A stretch of 31,210 nt of DNA from Reticulitermes lucifugus. Lineage: Eukaryota > Arthropoda > Insecta > Blattodea > Rhinotermitidae. Made by a program: the position numbers and the translations under genes. The DNA lies in the NCBI GenBank assembly GCA_026260175.1, contig JAKCWW010000293.1, positions 8,973 through 40,182 of the forward strand. The letters run 5' to 3'. Below the pieces are notes generated by a model that was not told the origin of the DNA, ran no database searches, and worked only from the letters and a program-made list of their open reading frames with translations. This document shows positions 1 through 10,957 of this stretch, in pieces (within the stretch, counting starts at the first letter, position 1; each line of letters opens with the position of its first letter).

Positions 1-118
1 GACCACCCACCCTCATCTAGTGCCAGGGTTAAAGAAAGAGTAGAGCTATACCTCTACTCCCCAACTGGGTCTTCATGTCCCATTCTAGGGAGAACTTTAC
101 CTTTACCTTGCACACGTA
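1..118 (+). mobile_element. SINE 3' fragment (tRNA-derived family A)
   Basis: This is the 3' part of a SINE that recurs at 8746-9024 and 10542-10818. The shared blocks are 'catctagtgcc', 'gagctatacctc' and a tail of 'aactttacctttacctt' type. The tRNA-like head is missing because the window begins inside the element. The family is defined only by comparing copies within this window. Confidence 0.6.
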
Positions 119-599
119 TTACACATGTTTCGTGTTTTAACTTCTTATAAGTTTACCTACAATTTATTTGATTTGGTTTAAGATGTGTCGCAAAGCCTTA
201 AGATCACCAGTTAGAATGTAGGTTGTAATGTCAAAATAAATTATCCATAAATATTTGCGAAAAATTAATAGGTAACAATATTTGAAATATTCAAATCGCG
301 AGGCTTTTCATATATTCGTTCGTCATTTTAAAACAGATATATTCGTCCCCAGAAAAAAATACTCGTATAATTGCCAAACTATGGCCTACAGGAACTTATC
401 AGCACATATATATGTAGCCTCCGACCCCAGTCAATGTATACAGAATCATAATGAAGTGTATCCGCATTAAGATTAATGTTTGTGTTCCGTGTCTCATCTC
501 TCATGCTTCACCCTCTCACTGCCACGTGTTTGATGTTGTGTTTCTATGTGTCGAGTCGACCCAAAAAGAGTTCGGCCATCTTCGTGTGTTCTCTCACAG
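119..599. other. Intron or upstream sequence, no gene seen
   Basis: AT-rich sequence before the first recognisable exon. It ends in a pyrimidine-rich stretch and a 3' splice site with AG at 598-599. Short open frames here show no domain. I see no coding or RNA signal. Confidence 0.5.
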
Positions 600-762
600 G
601 AGCTACAGCTCCGTGTCCCTGTGTTGCAGCAACACGCTGCCTTGATCGGCGGTCCCAACGCTACTTCCTGTCCGATCTGCCACAAGTTGTTCCTCGGTGG
701 GGAGGCCCTCATGGAGCACATGAAGCACACACATAAGGACCCCAACGCTTCCGGAGTGGCAA
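600..762 (+). CDS. C2H2 zinc-finger gene, internal exon (finger 1)
   Basis: This is an internal exon of a zinc-finger protein, probably a nuclear DNA-binding transcription factor. It encodes visible residues 1-54, including one finger with Cys24, Cys27, His40 and His45 (C-x2-C-x12-H-x4-H, starting 'SCPICHKLF'). The start at 600 is chosen because a good pyrimidine tract and AG (598-599) precede it. A second AG at 628-629 would start the exon at 630 in the same frame. The donor GTAAGT lies at 763-768 and the exon ends one base into a codon. That phase fits exon 11313-11480 exactly (A+CG gives Thr). No initiator is visible, so earlier exons must lie upstream of the window. GC content and codon use stand out from the AT-rich flanks. 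Gene identity is unassigned. An undetected intermediate exon in the 10.5-kb intron is possible. Confidence 0.75.
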
Positions 763-770
763 GTAAGTTC

Positions 771-1283
771 CCAGCATTTGCTACTAATATATTAATAGCA
801 CGGAGCCGATTTTTCGGCTGAATATATGTAAGTCTAACCAGCGAGTAACATAAAATATGTTACCAGCATTTATTATTGATCTGTCAGTAGCACTGAGCCG
901 ATTTTCCAGTTGTATGTCTCGAGCCCTGTCTAACCACAGCTTATGACTTAAATCTTTCAAAATTAACCAGCTGAACTGAAGTTGCATGTGACTACTATAA
1001 AAGGCAAGTCGTCAACATTTTCTACTAATCTTTCAAAGTTTCTGCAGAATTGTGTGTGTATCTGTGTCAATGAAGTTCTTACGTTTGAGACCACGCGTCT
1101 CAACCACCTGATCGCCAAGTCCCGTTGGTTGAGAAGCGCTGGTCTAAGCAACGTTTGCAGCTCAACGGACTTAATACCAACGAGCCAATGTTGGGCCGCG
1201 ACTACCCCTGCTCACCATAAAGTGAGTTAACCAAATTTTTACTAATCTCTCAGTAACATGGAGCCGTTTTTTCGGCTCAAAAT
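771..1283 (+). repeat. Three diverged copies of an intronic repeat with a hairpin
   Basis: Copies lie at about 771-822, 863-912 and 1230-1279. Shared parts are 'ccagcattt' (copies 1 and 2), 'actaat', 'agtaacatggagccg'-like sequence and a T-rich loop. Copy 1 forms AGCCGA/TCGGCT and copy 3 forms GAGCCG/CGGCTC as perfect 6-bp stems; copy 2 is decayed. Each copy follows a donor-like hexamer: GTAAGT at 763, GTAAGT at 828 and GTGAGT at 1222. The unit is not tandem head-to-tail, because the spacing differs. Confidence 0.55.
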
Positions 1284-1764
1284 CTCCAGATCTTAATATC
1301 GGTTTGGGTTAAGTCTTTGAGCACCGAACAGCCAAGTTTGCTACTGTGACGGTAAGTGTTCCTTACCCTTGGTCCCACCTTGAAGTAAGTGGAACGTTTT
1401 TACTAACCCCTGAATACCAGAAAGCTGTATTTACCCGATAGTGAAACAAGAATTTCTTCCTAATTAATCATCTGAAACCTAGGGGGCCACCTTATAATGT
1501 CCCATAAAGATAAACACGTTCTGCATAAGTAGTTTTCGAGAAAATTGACGATTGTTCGGTGAGTGAAAGGGTCTTTTGTAGTTGAGTCAGTATTGTACGT
1601 GAAAGTTGAATAACTCTGCCTAATATCTGAACTCTTTCAATACCAAGTAGCCTTTTCTCCGTACCTCTACAAATCTACCTAAAACCGTCATTAATAGCTT
1701 AGAGTTTGCTATTAGTTTTTTTTTTTAATTTCCTTGTCTCAATTTTTCAGTGGCATGTGTAGGC
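1284..1764. other. Intron, no gene seen
   Basis: AT-rich intron sequence. Another 'gtaagtgg' followed by 'acgtttttactaac' at about 1385-1405 may be a further decayed copy of the upstream repeat. I recognise nothing else. Confidence 0.4.
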
Positions 1765-2030
1765 CTTTGCCGATCCCAGTGGCCGTGCGGTCTAAGGCGT
1801 GGGTCTGCGATCGCTCGCTTGCTGGGATTGTGGGTTCGAATCCCGTCGGAGGCATGGATGTCTGTCTGTTGTGAGTGTTGTGTATTGTCAGGTAGAGGTC
1901 TCTGCGTCGGGCTGGTCACTCGTCCAGAGGAGTCCTACCGAGTGTGGCGTGTCTGAATGTGATCGTGAAGCCTTGACAATGACGATGCCTTGGCCCATTA
2001 GGGCCTGTCGAGCTATTGGAAAAAAAAAAT
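1765..2030 (+). mobile_element. tRNA-derived SINE (family B)
   Basis: An RNA polymerase III type-2 promoter is visible. The A-box-like 'tggccgtgcgg' lies at 1780-1790 and the B box GGTTCGAATCC at 1833-1843. A body of about 170 bp follows, then an A-run (ten A) at about 2020-2030. The head does not fold into a full tRNA cloverleaf, because the acceptor arms do not pair, so it is not called as a tRNA gene. Short open frames on both strands here are non-coding. I found no clean target-site duplication. It is a different family from the SINE at 8746 and 10542. Confidence 0.7.
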
Positions 2031-2536
2031 ATGTAAGGTCTATAAGGCTGCATAACCACAGGTACTGGACTAACATTCTCACGACATTGGAGCCCTAGAC
2101 ATCTTTATATGTTTCAACTCGGTCATCAGCCGTACCAAAATGGCAGTCTTACGAAATGGACAAAGGAAATACTTTCGCTGCTGGTCATAAAAGTTGTGAA
2201 TTTATATTAGCTCTTAAAAGAAGTAGGTGATGAAGAAGAACAAGAAATGGTGGTGACGACAATGATGAGATGATTATGATGATGATGACGATGGCGACGG
2301 CGACGACGACACAACCAGTAACATAATAATTCAGTTCATGTCAATCTATTTCTTCTTTATGGACGTGCTGACTTAACAGCCTAATGGCCAGTTACAAAAT
2401 CACCACGAACACAGACATAGAAACCACTAGCAAAGCGGAAAAACACAAATCAAATAGATACATATTACTTAACCAACAATATATTCTTTGTTATTTTGCA
2501 TTAAAATGTGTATGGTGACAAAAATACATCTATATA
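2031..2536. repeat. Intron with imperfect GAT/GAC trinucleotide tract
   Basis: The tract at about 2222-2312 is rich in GAT, GAC and GAA triplets, including 'gatgatgatgacgatggc'. The rest is ordinary AT-rich intron. Confidence 0.6.
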
Positions 2537-2614
2537 CAGGGCATACACAAAAGAATGGTGCGGTTTCAATTGACAACTGTGTTCAAACCGCACCATTCTT
2601 TTGTGTATGCCCTC
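2537..2614. mobile_element. 78-bp Tc1/mariner-type MITE, copy 1
   Basis: A near-perfect inverted repeat begins 'cagggcatacacaaaag' and ends with its complement. The arms are about 30 bp and the core about 18 bp. It is flanked by TA (2535-2536 and 2615-2616), as expected for the IS630/Tc1/mariner group. The terminal base of the right end is C where the arm predicts G. A second copy of identical length lies at 12632-12709. There is no coding capacity, so it would need a transposase from elsewhere. Confidence 0.8.
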
Positions 2615-2616
2615 TA

Positions 2617-5600
2617 TATATACATATCAACATACGTACACATATTTACACGTGTACGCTTATACGCGCCTATTAGCAGCCCTACTATGAATAATATATA
2701 AATATTTTAAATTCTTCGGAACCGAAATTATACCGAGATAATAACTAATGGTGTTTTTATTTCATAGCTTATAGGAATACGACACTTTACATAAAGCTGA
2801 CGAATTGCCGTTGCGGTATATTCCTTCTGTGGTCGATATTTGTTGCCGTGTGAATTTGACATATGAAAGAAAGTTACAGAAAAATGCAGAATAATTTCAT
2901 ATAGAAGTAATATATGTGTTATTTTAAAGAGGTGGGCAAAACAAGTAGAACTCACGGAAAAAACACGTGCATAGTAACTTATTTGGAACACTTCACTGGA
3001 TAGGAGATGCGGATGTAGATGGAAGAATAATACATGACAGATCTAGAGCTTCTATTTTAGATAAGAAGTTGTGGAGGTACAAAGTGGAATTTTTTAGTTT
3101 AGGATGTGGTCACATATTGGGTTTCTGTGAACAATAACGATGTTTCACGTACCGTAACAGAAGGTAAACCTAGTATTATTTAATTTAAATCAGTTAACTT
3201 TAAAAAGTGTGTATATCTTGAGATTTAAGGACATAGCTTGATTTTTTCTCTGAATCCAACCGAGTTCTAAGACAGAAGTTAAGTTAAAATAAAGGCAGGA
3301 GTTTTGTTAAATTAAGAGCAATAGCGCTGTGATCTGTGGAGCATTGGTGCAATGGTGGTTGGAATCCTGTGAGCGTAGACTGCATGTCGAGCGTAATCCA
3401 CACACATATATGGGACTGGAAAAATAACGTGCTACTTGTGCCGAAATGAAAAATTGTATTAGCAGTCAGAGCAGAAATGGTAGTAGGTACGAATATTAGC
3501 ACAATATTGCAGCAATAAATGATAGCGGAAGGTACTGCGGTTCACACCTTTGCCGAAAAACGTCCATAGCTTGTCCCTATGTAGCCTCACCGCTTGACAC
3601 ATGTTGCTATTGGATCAAGTTCCTTCTCTTAATATATAAGTGTCTGTCTTTCCAGAACACGACATTCGTTCTTTGAGTTAAAAATGTTACACTTGCACAA
3701 GAACTATTTTCACAACAGGTTTTATATTACCAATTTAGTACTGGTTTTCATAAACACATGAGTGTTTCATTAAAATTTCAAGAGGCATTATGCTAATCTT
3801 CATATACATACCGAAAAACTCGGCGATAAACATATTCTGGGGCACTGTGTCCACTAAAAACCCCACACTTTGTCCACTGGGATCGAAACACACCTTTAGC
3901 CGTGAGAAGCAATCCCAAACCGCGTGATTCACGGCGGCTATGGTACAGTCTGATGTTAAGGTTGTGTGAGTTATAAACATGACTTTCAGTTACTTATAAG
4001 AACCTTATTCGAAATAGTTCTCAATTATTCAACCTGTAACCAACTTCTCTTGCAGAATCGGACGTTCTAATCAACCAGTGTGATCTTCACAGTGGTCATG
4101 TTTTGGGCAAGTAATGGATCATTTTACGCGGAATTTTCTAACCGTGTTTTTTTTTTTATAAATTCGCATCCTTCACTGTCGTTTGTAGCATTCCAACATC
4201 ACACAACATTTTAATACATCTCTTTTTTTCTATTAAAGGCAGGTCTGTGGCATAAATTTGCATGCCTGTTAAGCCCAGTAAGTTTTATTAAATCATTGAA
4301 AAGTTTTTACAAAACTTGATGTTAATATCGTGTACTAGAAACCTCTTTAAATTTTTATCCTGGAATTTCTTGCCACTAATAAAACCAAACTTGAGACTGT
4401 GATATTTTTAGATGCGACAGATAATATCGTAATTTACAATGGCCTGCGGAAGCTGTATTTTTCTGACGTCTTCCTTTAATCTTTCTAACAACAATCTAAG
4501 GTTTTCGATGTGTCGCTTTTTGTGGTAACGTGTTGGTTTACTTCTCTTAAATCCAATTACCGTCAGTACTATGGTCTAACACGTACATCTCTTCTGTCAT
4601 TAGATTTTCTAGTCAAATGTATGTGACGATTAAATGTTTAAATATTTTCAAGCAACAAGAATAACAAGAGTGGCGATGTTCATGATGAAGGTAGGAGAAG
4701 AGAGGCCGTTGTCATCCCGTGCCCTTAGAAAGGTACTGTACATAAGTAGGCCCTTATGTATAAAACTAAGCTTAATTTTGCTGTGTGTGTCTTATGGATT
4801 CGAAAAGATATCCCTTATTTCAGAGAAGAGTGTAACTGTAAGTTTTCGAAAACAATATACTCACGAAGGTATTTTGAATTAAGAAAGATTAAGTAATGAG
4901 ATGGTTTATAAATAAATATGAACACTTAGCTGGAAAGTCTAAAAAGAAAAGGGACCACTTGGAACTCGCACACGTTGATGTTATAACAATATTAAAATAG
5001 ATTTAGCAGAAGTATTTTGTGAGGATGTGGACTGGAGTCATCTGGCTCAGGATAGGGACCAGTAGAGAGACTGTTGTGAGTACGGTAATGAATATTTTGG
5101 TTTTGTAAGAGGCAGAGAATTCTTATGCTGAGAGAATATTGGCTTTTCAAGAAGGGCTGTGCAACGTGGTGATGAAATTAAGTGGTAATTTTATGACATG
5201 ACGTTACTGTGTAGCTCAGATTAACTAATATTATTATGACAGGGAAACGAAGGTTGGGCGTGATGTTAGGATTAGTGAGAGTATTAAATGCTGTGTGGGA
5301 AACCTCTTATAGGAAGACCACTTATAAAAGGACAATATGAAGACAAGTCGCACTGTACTTCTGAGAAGGTGGAGTGAAATTAACTGGCCTAGATTTGGGT
5401 TCAGTTTCGAGCTTTTATATCAGCGATACTGAATCTTCTGGTTCTTATATAATAAATTTTGTTACCTCATTCTTTGACACGTAACTTGCGATGGAAACCT
5501 CACCCTAACAGTATAGGAACATGTATAATTTACTACATTCTTTTTTATAACCCATCTGTCAGATGTCTTGAATTGTCTACTTAGCAATGTAACATTAAAA

Positions 5601-7555
5601 AACGGTAATTACTTTGTGTTGAATCGCGTGAAGAATCATTCGTATGTATGTTTGTGTCGGCGCGTGACAAAATGAAGCTAAACGTTACATCGGCATTGCG
5701 ACAGCTAACACCTTGTTTTGACTTCTAGCGTGATGCCCCCTGGCAATATGTGTTTCCCTGTTGTTGGTTTTAAAAAACACAATACTTTCGCGAGTTAATC
5801 CATATAATTAGAATCAACAACAGAGGGGCATGGACAGAAAAATTACAACTGGTAAACAGATATAAATGGAGTCATTGGACTGCCACTTAATAAAGATATA
5901 GATCTAAAGTTAACGTGAAAATTGTAAGTTTACTTCTTGTTGTGGACTTGAAATAACATGTATTATGTCACTACGGCATTATTCAAATTCAGGTTGGTAA
6001 CAGAAGAAAGAATGCTCATACGACATTCATAAATGTAGAAAATATACTTTTCACCGTTTAATGTACTTTAATCACAGAAGCTAAAGCCTTGGAATTAATG
6101 CATTCAGATGAAAATACATCTGAAAATTTACGAGTCTTGGTCACTATTATGAAGCTAAATGTCAAAATGCTTTTAATGCCAACTGCCTCTTGGGTATTTC
6201 TCCTATTATATTCTTCTTACAATAATGGTTTATTTTGAATAGATCATCATCTACTATTGGTAGTCCCGTCACAAGGTTCTTCGTCGTCGTCTTCTTCTTC
6301 TTCATGCTGTAAGCTTTCAGTCTGCTGAATCCCCTTCGTACTTGACCAAACCTCCTTTTCTGTACTATCTTTTTATTTCTTCTACCACAAGGTGCACATT
6401 CTGGGCCTAAATTTTGTAGTTTGGCAGATACGTATCTGTCTACACGGCCTCACATCCAAGGACACCCATACCTTAATAATCACCAGCATGATAGCCTGAA
6501 AAGTTATACTGTTTTCGGCCAGTCATTATGTGTGGCTTAATTCAACAGACAGCAACCCCTTCTTCTCATGCATAAGTATTTCTTCGTGTTAATGAAGTAC
6601 AAAGCTTGGTTTTCTCAAGACATCTTTTGCAACCAGAAAATCAGTAAATACCAGCCTTTTAAATCCTCATGATAGCTATATGTACGGTTAGGTTTAAAAC
6701 TTAAACACTTCGCCATTTACTCACACATTTTGTTTATGTTTTCAGTGTGATTCTTACAATAAATGATTTTTCACTATGCAACATTAACAAAGAGGTCTCT
6801 CTTATCAAAGCAAAGTGTTTTCTGTGAGGTACGAATTGAATATTTGTACAAAATGTACATTTATTTTTGTACTCAAAGGGTTTGTCGTCTCTTGTAGGTA
6901 CGCTTTCTGTGGAGATTTTGAATTTCATTAAGCCATCCGTTAATCAGTCTGATATTACTTTCAATTTTAAAGTCAGTCAATTATCCGACTGGACATTCAA
7001 GTATTCGGATATCGGTCGGTCAGTCACTCATTCATTGAGTCGGTCAGAAATTTTATTTGATTAAGTAGGCGGTTAATGAATAAGATTGTATCTATGGTTT
7101 AACTGGTTTCAGCATGATATTCTGTGCTGTCATATTCTTGCGCTGCTAAATCATAAAATTTATTTTATGATTAAAACTTGATACGCAGGAAAGCAATATT
7201 TTTTTCTGTTCAAAGAATGCCGACTTCAGTGTAAAATAAATAACATTCACACCAAGCAATACTTCTTTATTATTTACTGCCAACCTTCACTATTGGAATT
7301 GCTGCCTTTGTTTAAATTTCTGAGTATTTTGTGAAAATAAAAAAAACGATTTCAGCCTTTCGAGTTGAAATACTGTTAAAACGTGAAAGCATGACTGTTG
7401 AAATCGTGTGCATTAGAAATAGAGCTAGGGATGAAGACCATGTTGAACTATTTTACACAACACGTTGGTACAGCGACAAGGCTCTCTGTTGAGGGCTGGG
7501 TTCGAACGTTTCTACCAGCCATCCTAAGATGCTTGTGGTGTTCCTGTTCTCTCCT

Positions 7556-7556
<1 letters not shown>
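2617..7556. other. Long intron stretch, no gene seen
   Basis: About 4.9 kb of AT-rich sequence with only short open frames that show no recognisable domain. Two weak tRNA-like fragments are noted at 3345-3400 and, outside this stretch, at 8355-8400. They share 'gcaatggt' and a 'gactgcatg..gagcg' block. A short CGT/CTT run lies at 6283-6305. I do not see an exon. Confidence 0.45.
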
Positions 7557-7588
<32 letters not shown>

Positions 7589-7590
7589 TG
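7557..7590 (+). repeat. CTGT/CT simple repeat
   Basis: A run of 'ctgtctgtctgt' passes into (CT)n. The open frames across it are artefacts of the simple repeat. Confidence 0.8.
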
Positions 7591-7689
7591 TCTACACGAA
7601 TGTAGAAACAGTACCTACTCACAATTTATGAGCACCTTCCCATATGCTTCAACGTTAAGTAAGTTAAATAACCTACAATTAAAAGACTG

Positions 7690-7850
7690 CCTTCTTCTCG
7701 GATATAACGGCACACCACTGGGTAATCGGTTCCCGACGTTTCGAACGAATACACTGCCTTCAATTTCTAACGGTCTAGAGGTCATTCGAAACGACAGGAA
7801 CAGATTACCTAGTGACGCGGCGGCATATCCCAGAAGCGGTGTGGTTCGGG
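7690..7850. mobile_element. Decayed foldback element with GAAAC motifs
   Basis: Two arms are inverted copies of each other. The left arm read on the minus strand gives 'cgaaacgtcgggaaccgatt', then a block ending near 'tatatccgagaag'. The right arm on the plus strand gives 'cgaaacgacaggaacagatt', then 'catatcccagaag'. This explains why open frames with similar peptides appear on both strands. It resembles the elements at 10958-11172 and 29759-29939 in having a GAAAC-type motif in each arm, but the CTGAAGA partner is not preserved. Confidence 0.55.
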
Positions 7851-7983
7851 ACACCGTTAGTCCTGAAATACACCGCTGTGAAAACCTCAAGATTCGCAAA
7901 ATTTAAATTCAGCAACGTCAATACGTTTGATACCACATACATTGCTTTATAAGACGTCTTTGCTGTACTCGTATGTGTAACCC

Positions 7984-8010
7984 ATTATTATTATTATTAT
8001 TATTATTATT
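7984..8010. repeat. (ATT)9 microsatellite
   Basis: Nine perfect ATT units. A second ATT tract lies 200 bp downstream, and a TG-rich stretch sits between them at about 8100-8135. Confidence 0.9.
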
Positions 8011-8217
8011 GTAACTTATTGTTTGATCAGTACTGTTGAAATATTTAATTTGTGTGCTGAGTCTGTTATAAATCTAACTTTCTTTTTGTTTGTCATGTTG
8101 GGTTGTTTTGTGTGTTTGTATGTGTGTGTGTTTGTGCCTTTATGTGATTTTTTTGTATTTGTATAGTGCCGGCTTTCTAATTGGTCACTGCGGTGTTAAA
8201 TTAGAACGCTAATAAAT

Positions 8218-8243
8218 ATTATTATTATTATTATTATTATTAT
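8218..8243. repeat. (ATT)n microsatellite
   Basis: About eight ATT units directly after 'aataaat'. With the tract at 7984 it brackets a 200-bp TG-rich segment of unknown nature. Confidence 0.85.
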
Positions 8244-8745
8244 AGTGAATTTAGTGTGTGAATTCTATCACAAAGTGCTACTGGGAAGGTAGGTGACAGG
8301 AAACACATATGTCAATAAGGTACATTTCTCATAAAAACTATAATGTCAATTAGATCTTAGCGCAATGGTATGACGCTGACTGCATGCAGAGCGAAGTGAC
8401 GCTAAGTATTAATGACGGTTTTGTATATGAAATTCAGTTTCTCTTTCCGTGTTCCGTGCCCTACTCATGCATGCATTTTGAGGAGGTAGGTTCTAAAAAT
8501 ACAAGCGCCCCACGCAGATAAATTGATACGGCAGAAAGTTGTTGCACGGAAGAAATAAAACGGTGAGTGATGGGGATTCTCAAGATGGTTATCCTAGTAG
8601 CTTCAAAGGTTTGTTGCTAAATTCTCTTTCGCTTATTAATCGTTAAAGGGTTACTTTCAGAACGTATAACATTACGTTCTTGAATATTCTGTGTAAACCA
8701 TTATCAGTTATACCTAATAGCACCTTTCATCATACATCCCAAGTT

Positions 8746-9024
8746 TAGCGTAGACTGTATAGCGACTAGCTACGGGATGGACATTACACGGTTCGAATCC
8801 CAGTAGAAGCAAGAGATTTTCTCTTCTCCAAAACTGTTCAGACCCTCTCTGGGGCCCACCCAGCCTCCTGTATAATACATACTGTGGTTCTTTTCTGAGA
8901 ATAAAGTGGCCGGATCGTGAGTTTGACCATTCATCTCCATCTAGTGCCGAGGTTAAGAAAGACGGAGCTATACCTCAGATGCCCCTTCATGGCGTGGACA
9001 TGGAAAACTTTAACCTTTATTTTA
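8746..9024 (+). mobile_element. tRNA-derived SINE (family A), full-length-like
   Basis: The A-box-like TAGCGTAGACTG lies at 8746-8757 and the B box GGTTCGAATCC at 8790-8800. The body contains 'cacccagcctcct' and 'catctagtgcc', and the tail is 'aactttaacctttat'. It aligns along its whole length with 10542-10818 and in part with 1-118 and 28030-28115. The pyrimidine-rich 'acctttacctt' tail shared by copies may mark the 3' end recognised by a partner LINE (inference). Confidence 0.75.
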
Positions 9025-10541
9025 TCTTTGTACAGCCTAATTTTAAAATCTCACTTGGGACATTTACAATCTCTGTATTGTGTGCTGTGTCAGTCTTCAT
9101 CAAAATCCTACATACTTAGGGTTCTGCCATCTACTAGTTCTTCCCCCTTCCCCCTCCATCTATGGAAATAAAAAAACAAACTTTGTAATATTAAGTGAGC
9201 TCGGAGAATTTAAGTAAAAATTCTGTGAATAATAGATGTTTTACTTTCTAAATTTATGGCTTTGGTGGTACTAATTCAGAGACAAAATGGAAATAGGCTC
9301 ATGTGATTGAAAGTGTTCTGATATTACTTAAAATCCTGCTTGGTAATTAAGAATTGCTATTTAACTTTTAGGATAAATATCTTAAAGGTATGGTACAAAT
9401 ATTTCCAAATTCGGTGAGCCTCGGCCGAATTAAGAAATCGGGGGGAAACACATTTTCATTGCCCGCAATTTGTCCTGCCTTTCCGCGTCAGGTCAAAATG
9501 TGACAAGCAATAGAAACTGCATAAAAACGATTATGAAAAAATGCGGTGTTTTCCTAATTTTCCTATCTACAGTATCGTATCGGTAGCTCAACAGGCAAGT
9601 AACGCCTGTATTTTTATCGTAACATTGACTGCTTCAAGGCTTTAAAACATGTGTAGACTTGGCAACATAAGATGTGAATGATTCCGCCCCGTTGTGTGAT
9701 TAGAACGCTGTAAATATTTCGAGGCTCACCAGGTTTGAAAACATCAGTAGTCCTAGTTTACAGACGTAAATTTCGTACAGTAGCTTGCCAATATCATAAC
9801 TTACAAATGATGCAATGTCTTCGAGACTCAGAAATGACTTTCTAAGTTTATATTATTATTATTATTATTATTATTATTTATTATCTAAATATGTTAAATC
9901 TGAGTATGTGAAGAGAATGACCTATCAGTTATGTAACGTATAATTATATATCGATTTGTTTAAAGTTACATAAATATAAATACAGAAACAGTTCAACGAT
10001 TCTACAAATAATCGTGATAAATTATCATTAATTAACAACATATTACACTTCTAAGACAGTGTACTAGCCTCGTGATAGAAGAACTAGCGTATCACAATTT
10101 AAATTGACATTTTTGCCTACCTTTTCAGGTCATATCTCCTTCCACTTCTGGATTAAGTTATGGTTTTTATAAATTGGTACGCTACTGTACTCAAATTACC
10201 CTTCAGATGGTCAAGAAGATGTCTTCCTTTTGTAACTGCATTCTTTTACTTAATTTGGACATATCCTAAATATAGCCAATATGCATAGAGAATTCATAAT
10301 TTTCATCCATTTCACTGTCATATTTCTCCTACCTGGAAGAGAGGTTACGACGTGATCCCACCGACAGTAAGAATGAGACCTGCCGTAACAGATATGTTGA
10401 CGAAAGCTTCTGACCTCTGCTCTAAAATATAACATTTCGCAGTCTACTATACGCCCGCAATTAGTCTGATTCTTCTGTATAATTCACAGGGGAGGAACAC
10501 AAAATTTTTAATTCCATTCGCAGCCGTTTATGGAGCCAGGA
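9025..10541. other. Intron with ATT microsatellite, no gene seen
   Basis: AT-rich sequence with a (TTA)n tract at 9851-9880. A tRNA-like 'ggtagctcaacaggcaag' at about 9581 has no matching B box. I see no exon or repeat family here. Confidence 0.45.
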
Positions 10542-10818
10542 TAGTGTAGTCAGTACAGTGACTACGATATGGGTTGGCGGATGGAGGAATCATGGTTCGA
10601 TTCCCAGTAGTGGTTAAGAGACTTCTCTCATATCTAAAGCACCCTGATTTGCTCTGGGTCGCACCCAGCCTCCTACTTAATGGGTAATGGGAGATGTTTG
10701 CCGAAGGTAAAGCGGCGTGAATTTGACAACTTACGCTCATCTCTACCGAGGTCAAGAATGAGTGGAGCTCTACCTCTATTCCCTACAATGTCTTCGTATC
10801 GTGCACAGGGATAACTGT
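10542..10818 (+). mobile_element. tRNA-derived SINE (family A), second full-length-like copy
   Basis: The A-box-like TAGTGTAGTCAG lies at 10542-10553 and the B box GGTTCGATTCC at 10594-10604. It shares 'cacccagcctcct', 'gtaaagcggc', 'gagct.tacctct' and the order of blocks with 8746-9024. Minus-strand open frames across it are not genes. Confidence 0.75.
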
Positions 10819-10957
10819 ACTGCCTTATTCCCAGCCATTTATGTCGTGACTTGAGGATATTCAAGGCAAAGCGATTTGTGTCTTGACCTTGAAATAGACG
10901 GTATTTATTTTAGAGACATCGTGACCAACTGATGGATATAATATGGATTAAGGTTAA

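Noticed and set aside
1780..1850. Possible functional tRNA gene
   Set aside because: A and B boxes are present, but acceptor and anticodon arms do not pair and a SINE body with an A-tail follows.
3345..3400. tRNA-like fragment sharing 'gcaatggt' and 'gactgcatg' blocks with 8355-8400
   Set aside because: It may be a very old SINE, but neither copy has a clear B box or boundaries.
9575..9610. tRNA-like 'ggtagctcaacaggcaag'
   Set aside because: No B box or T-arm follows at the right distance.
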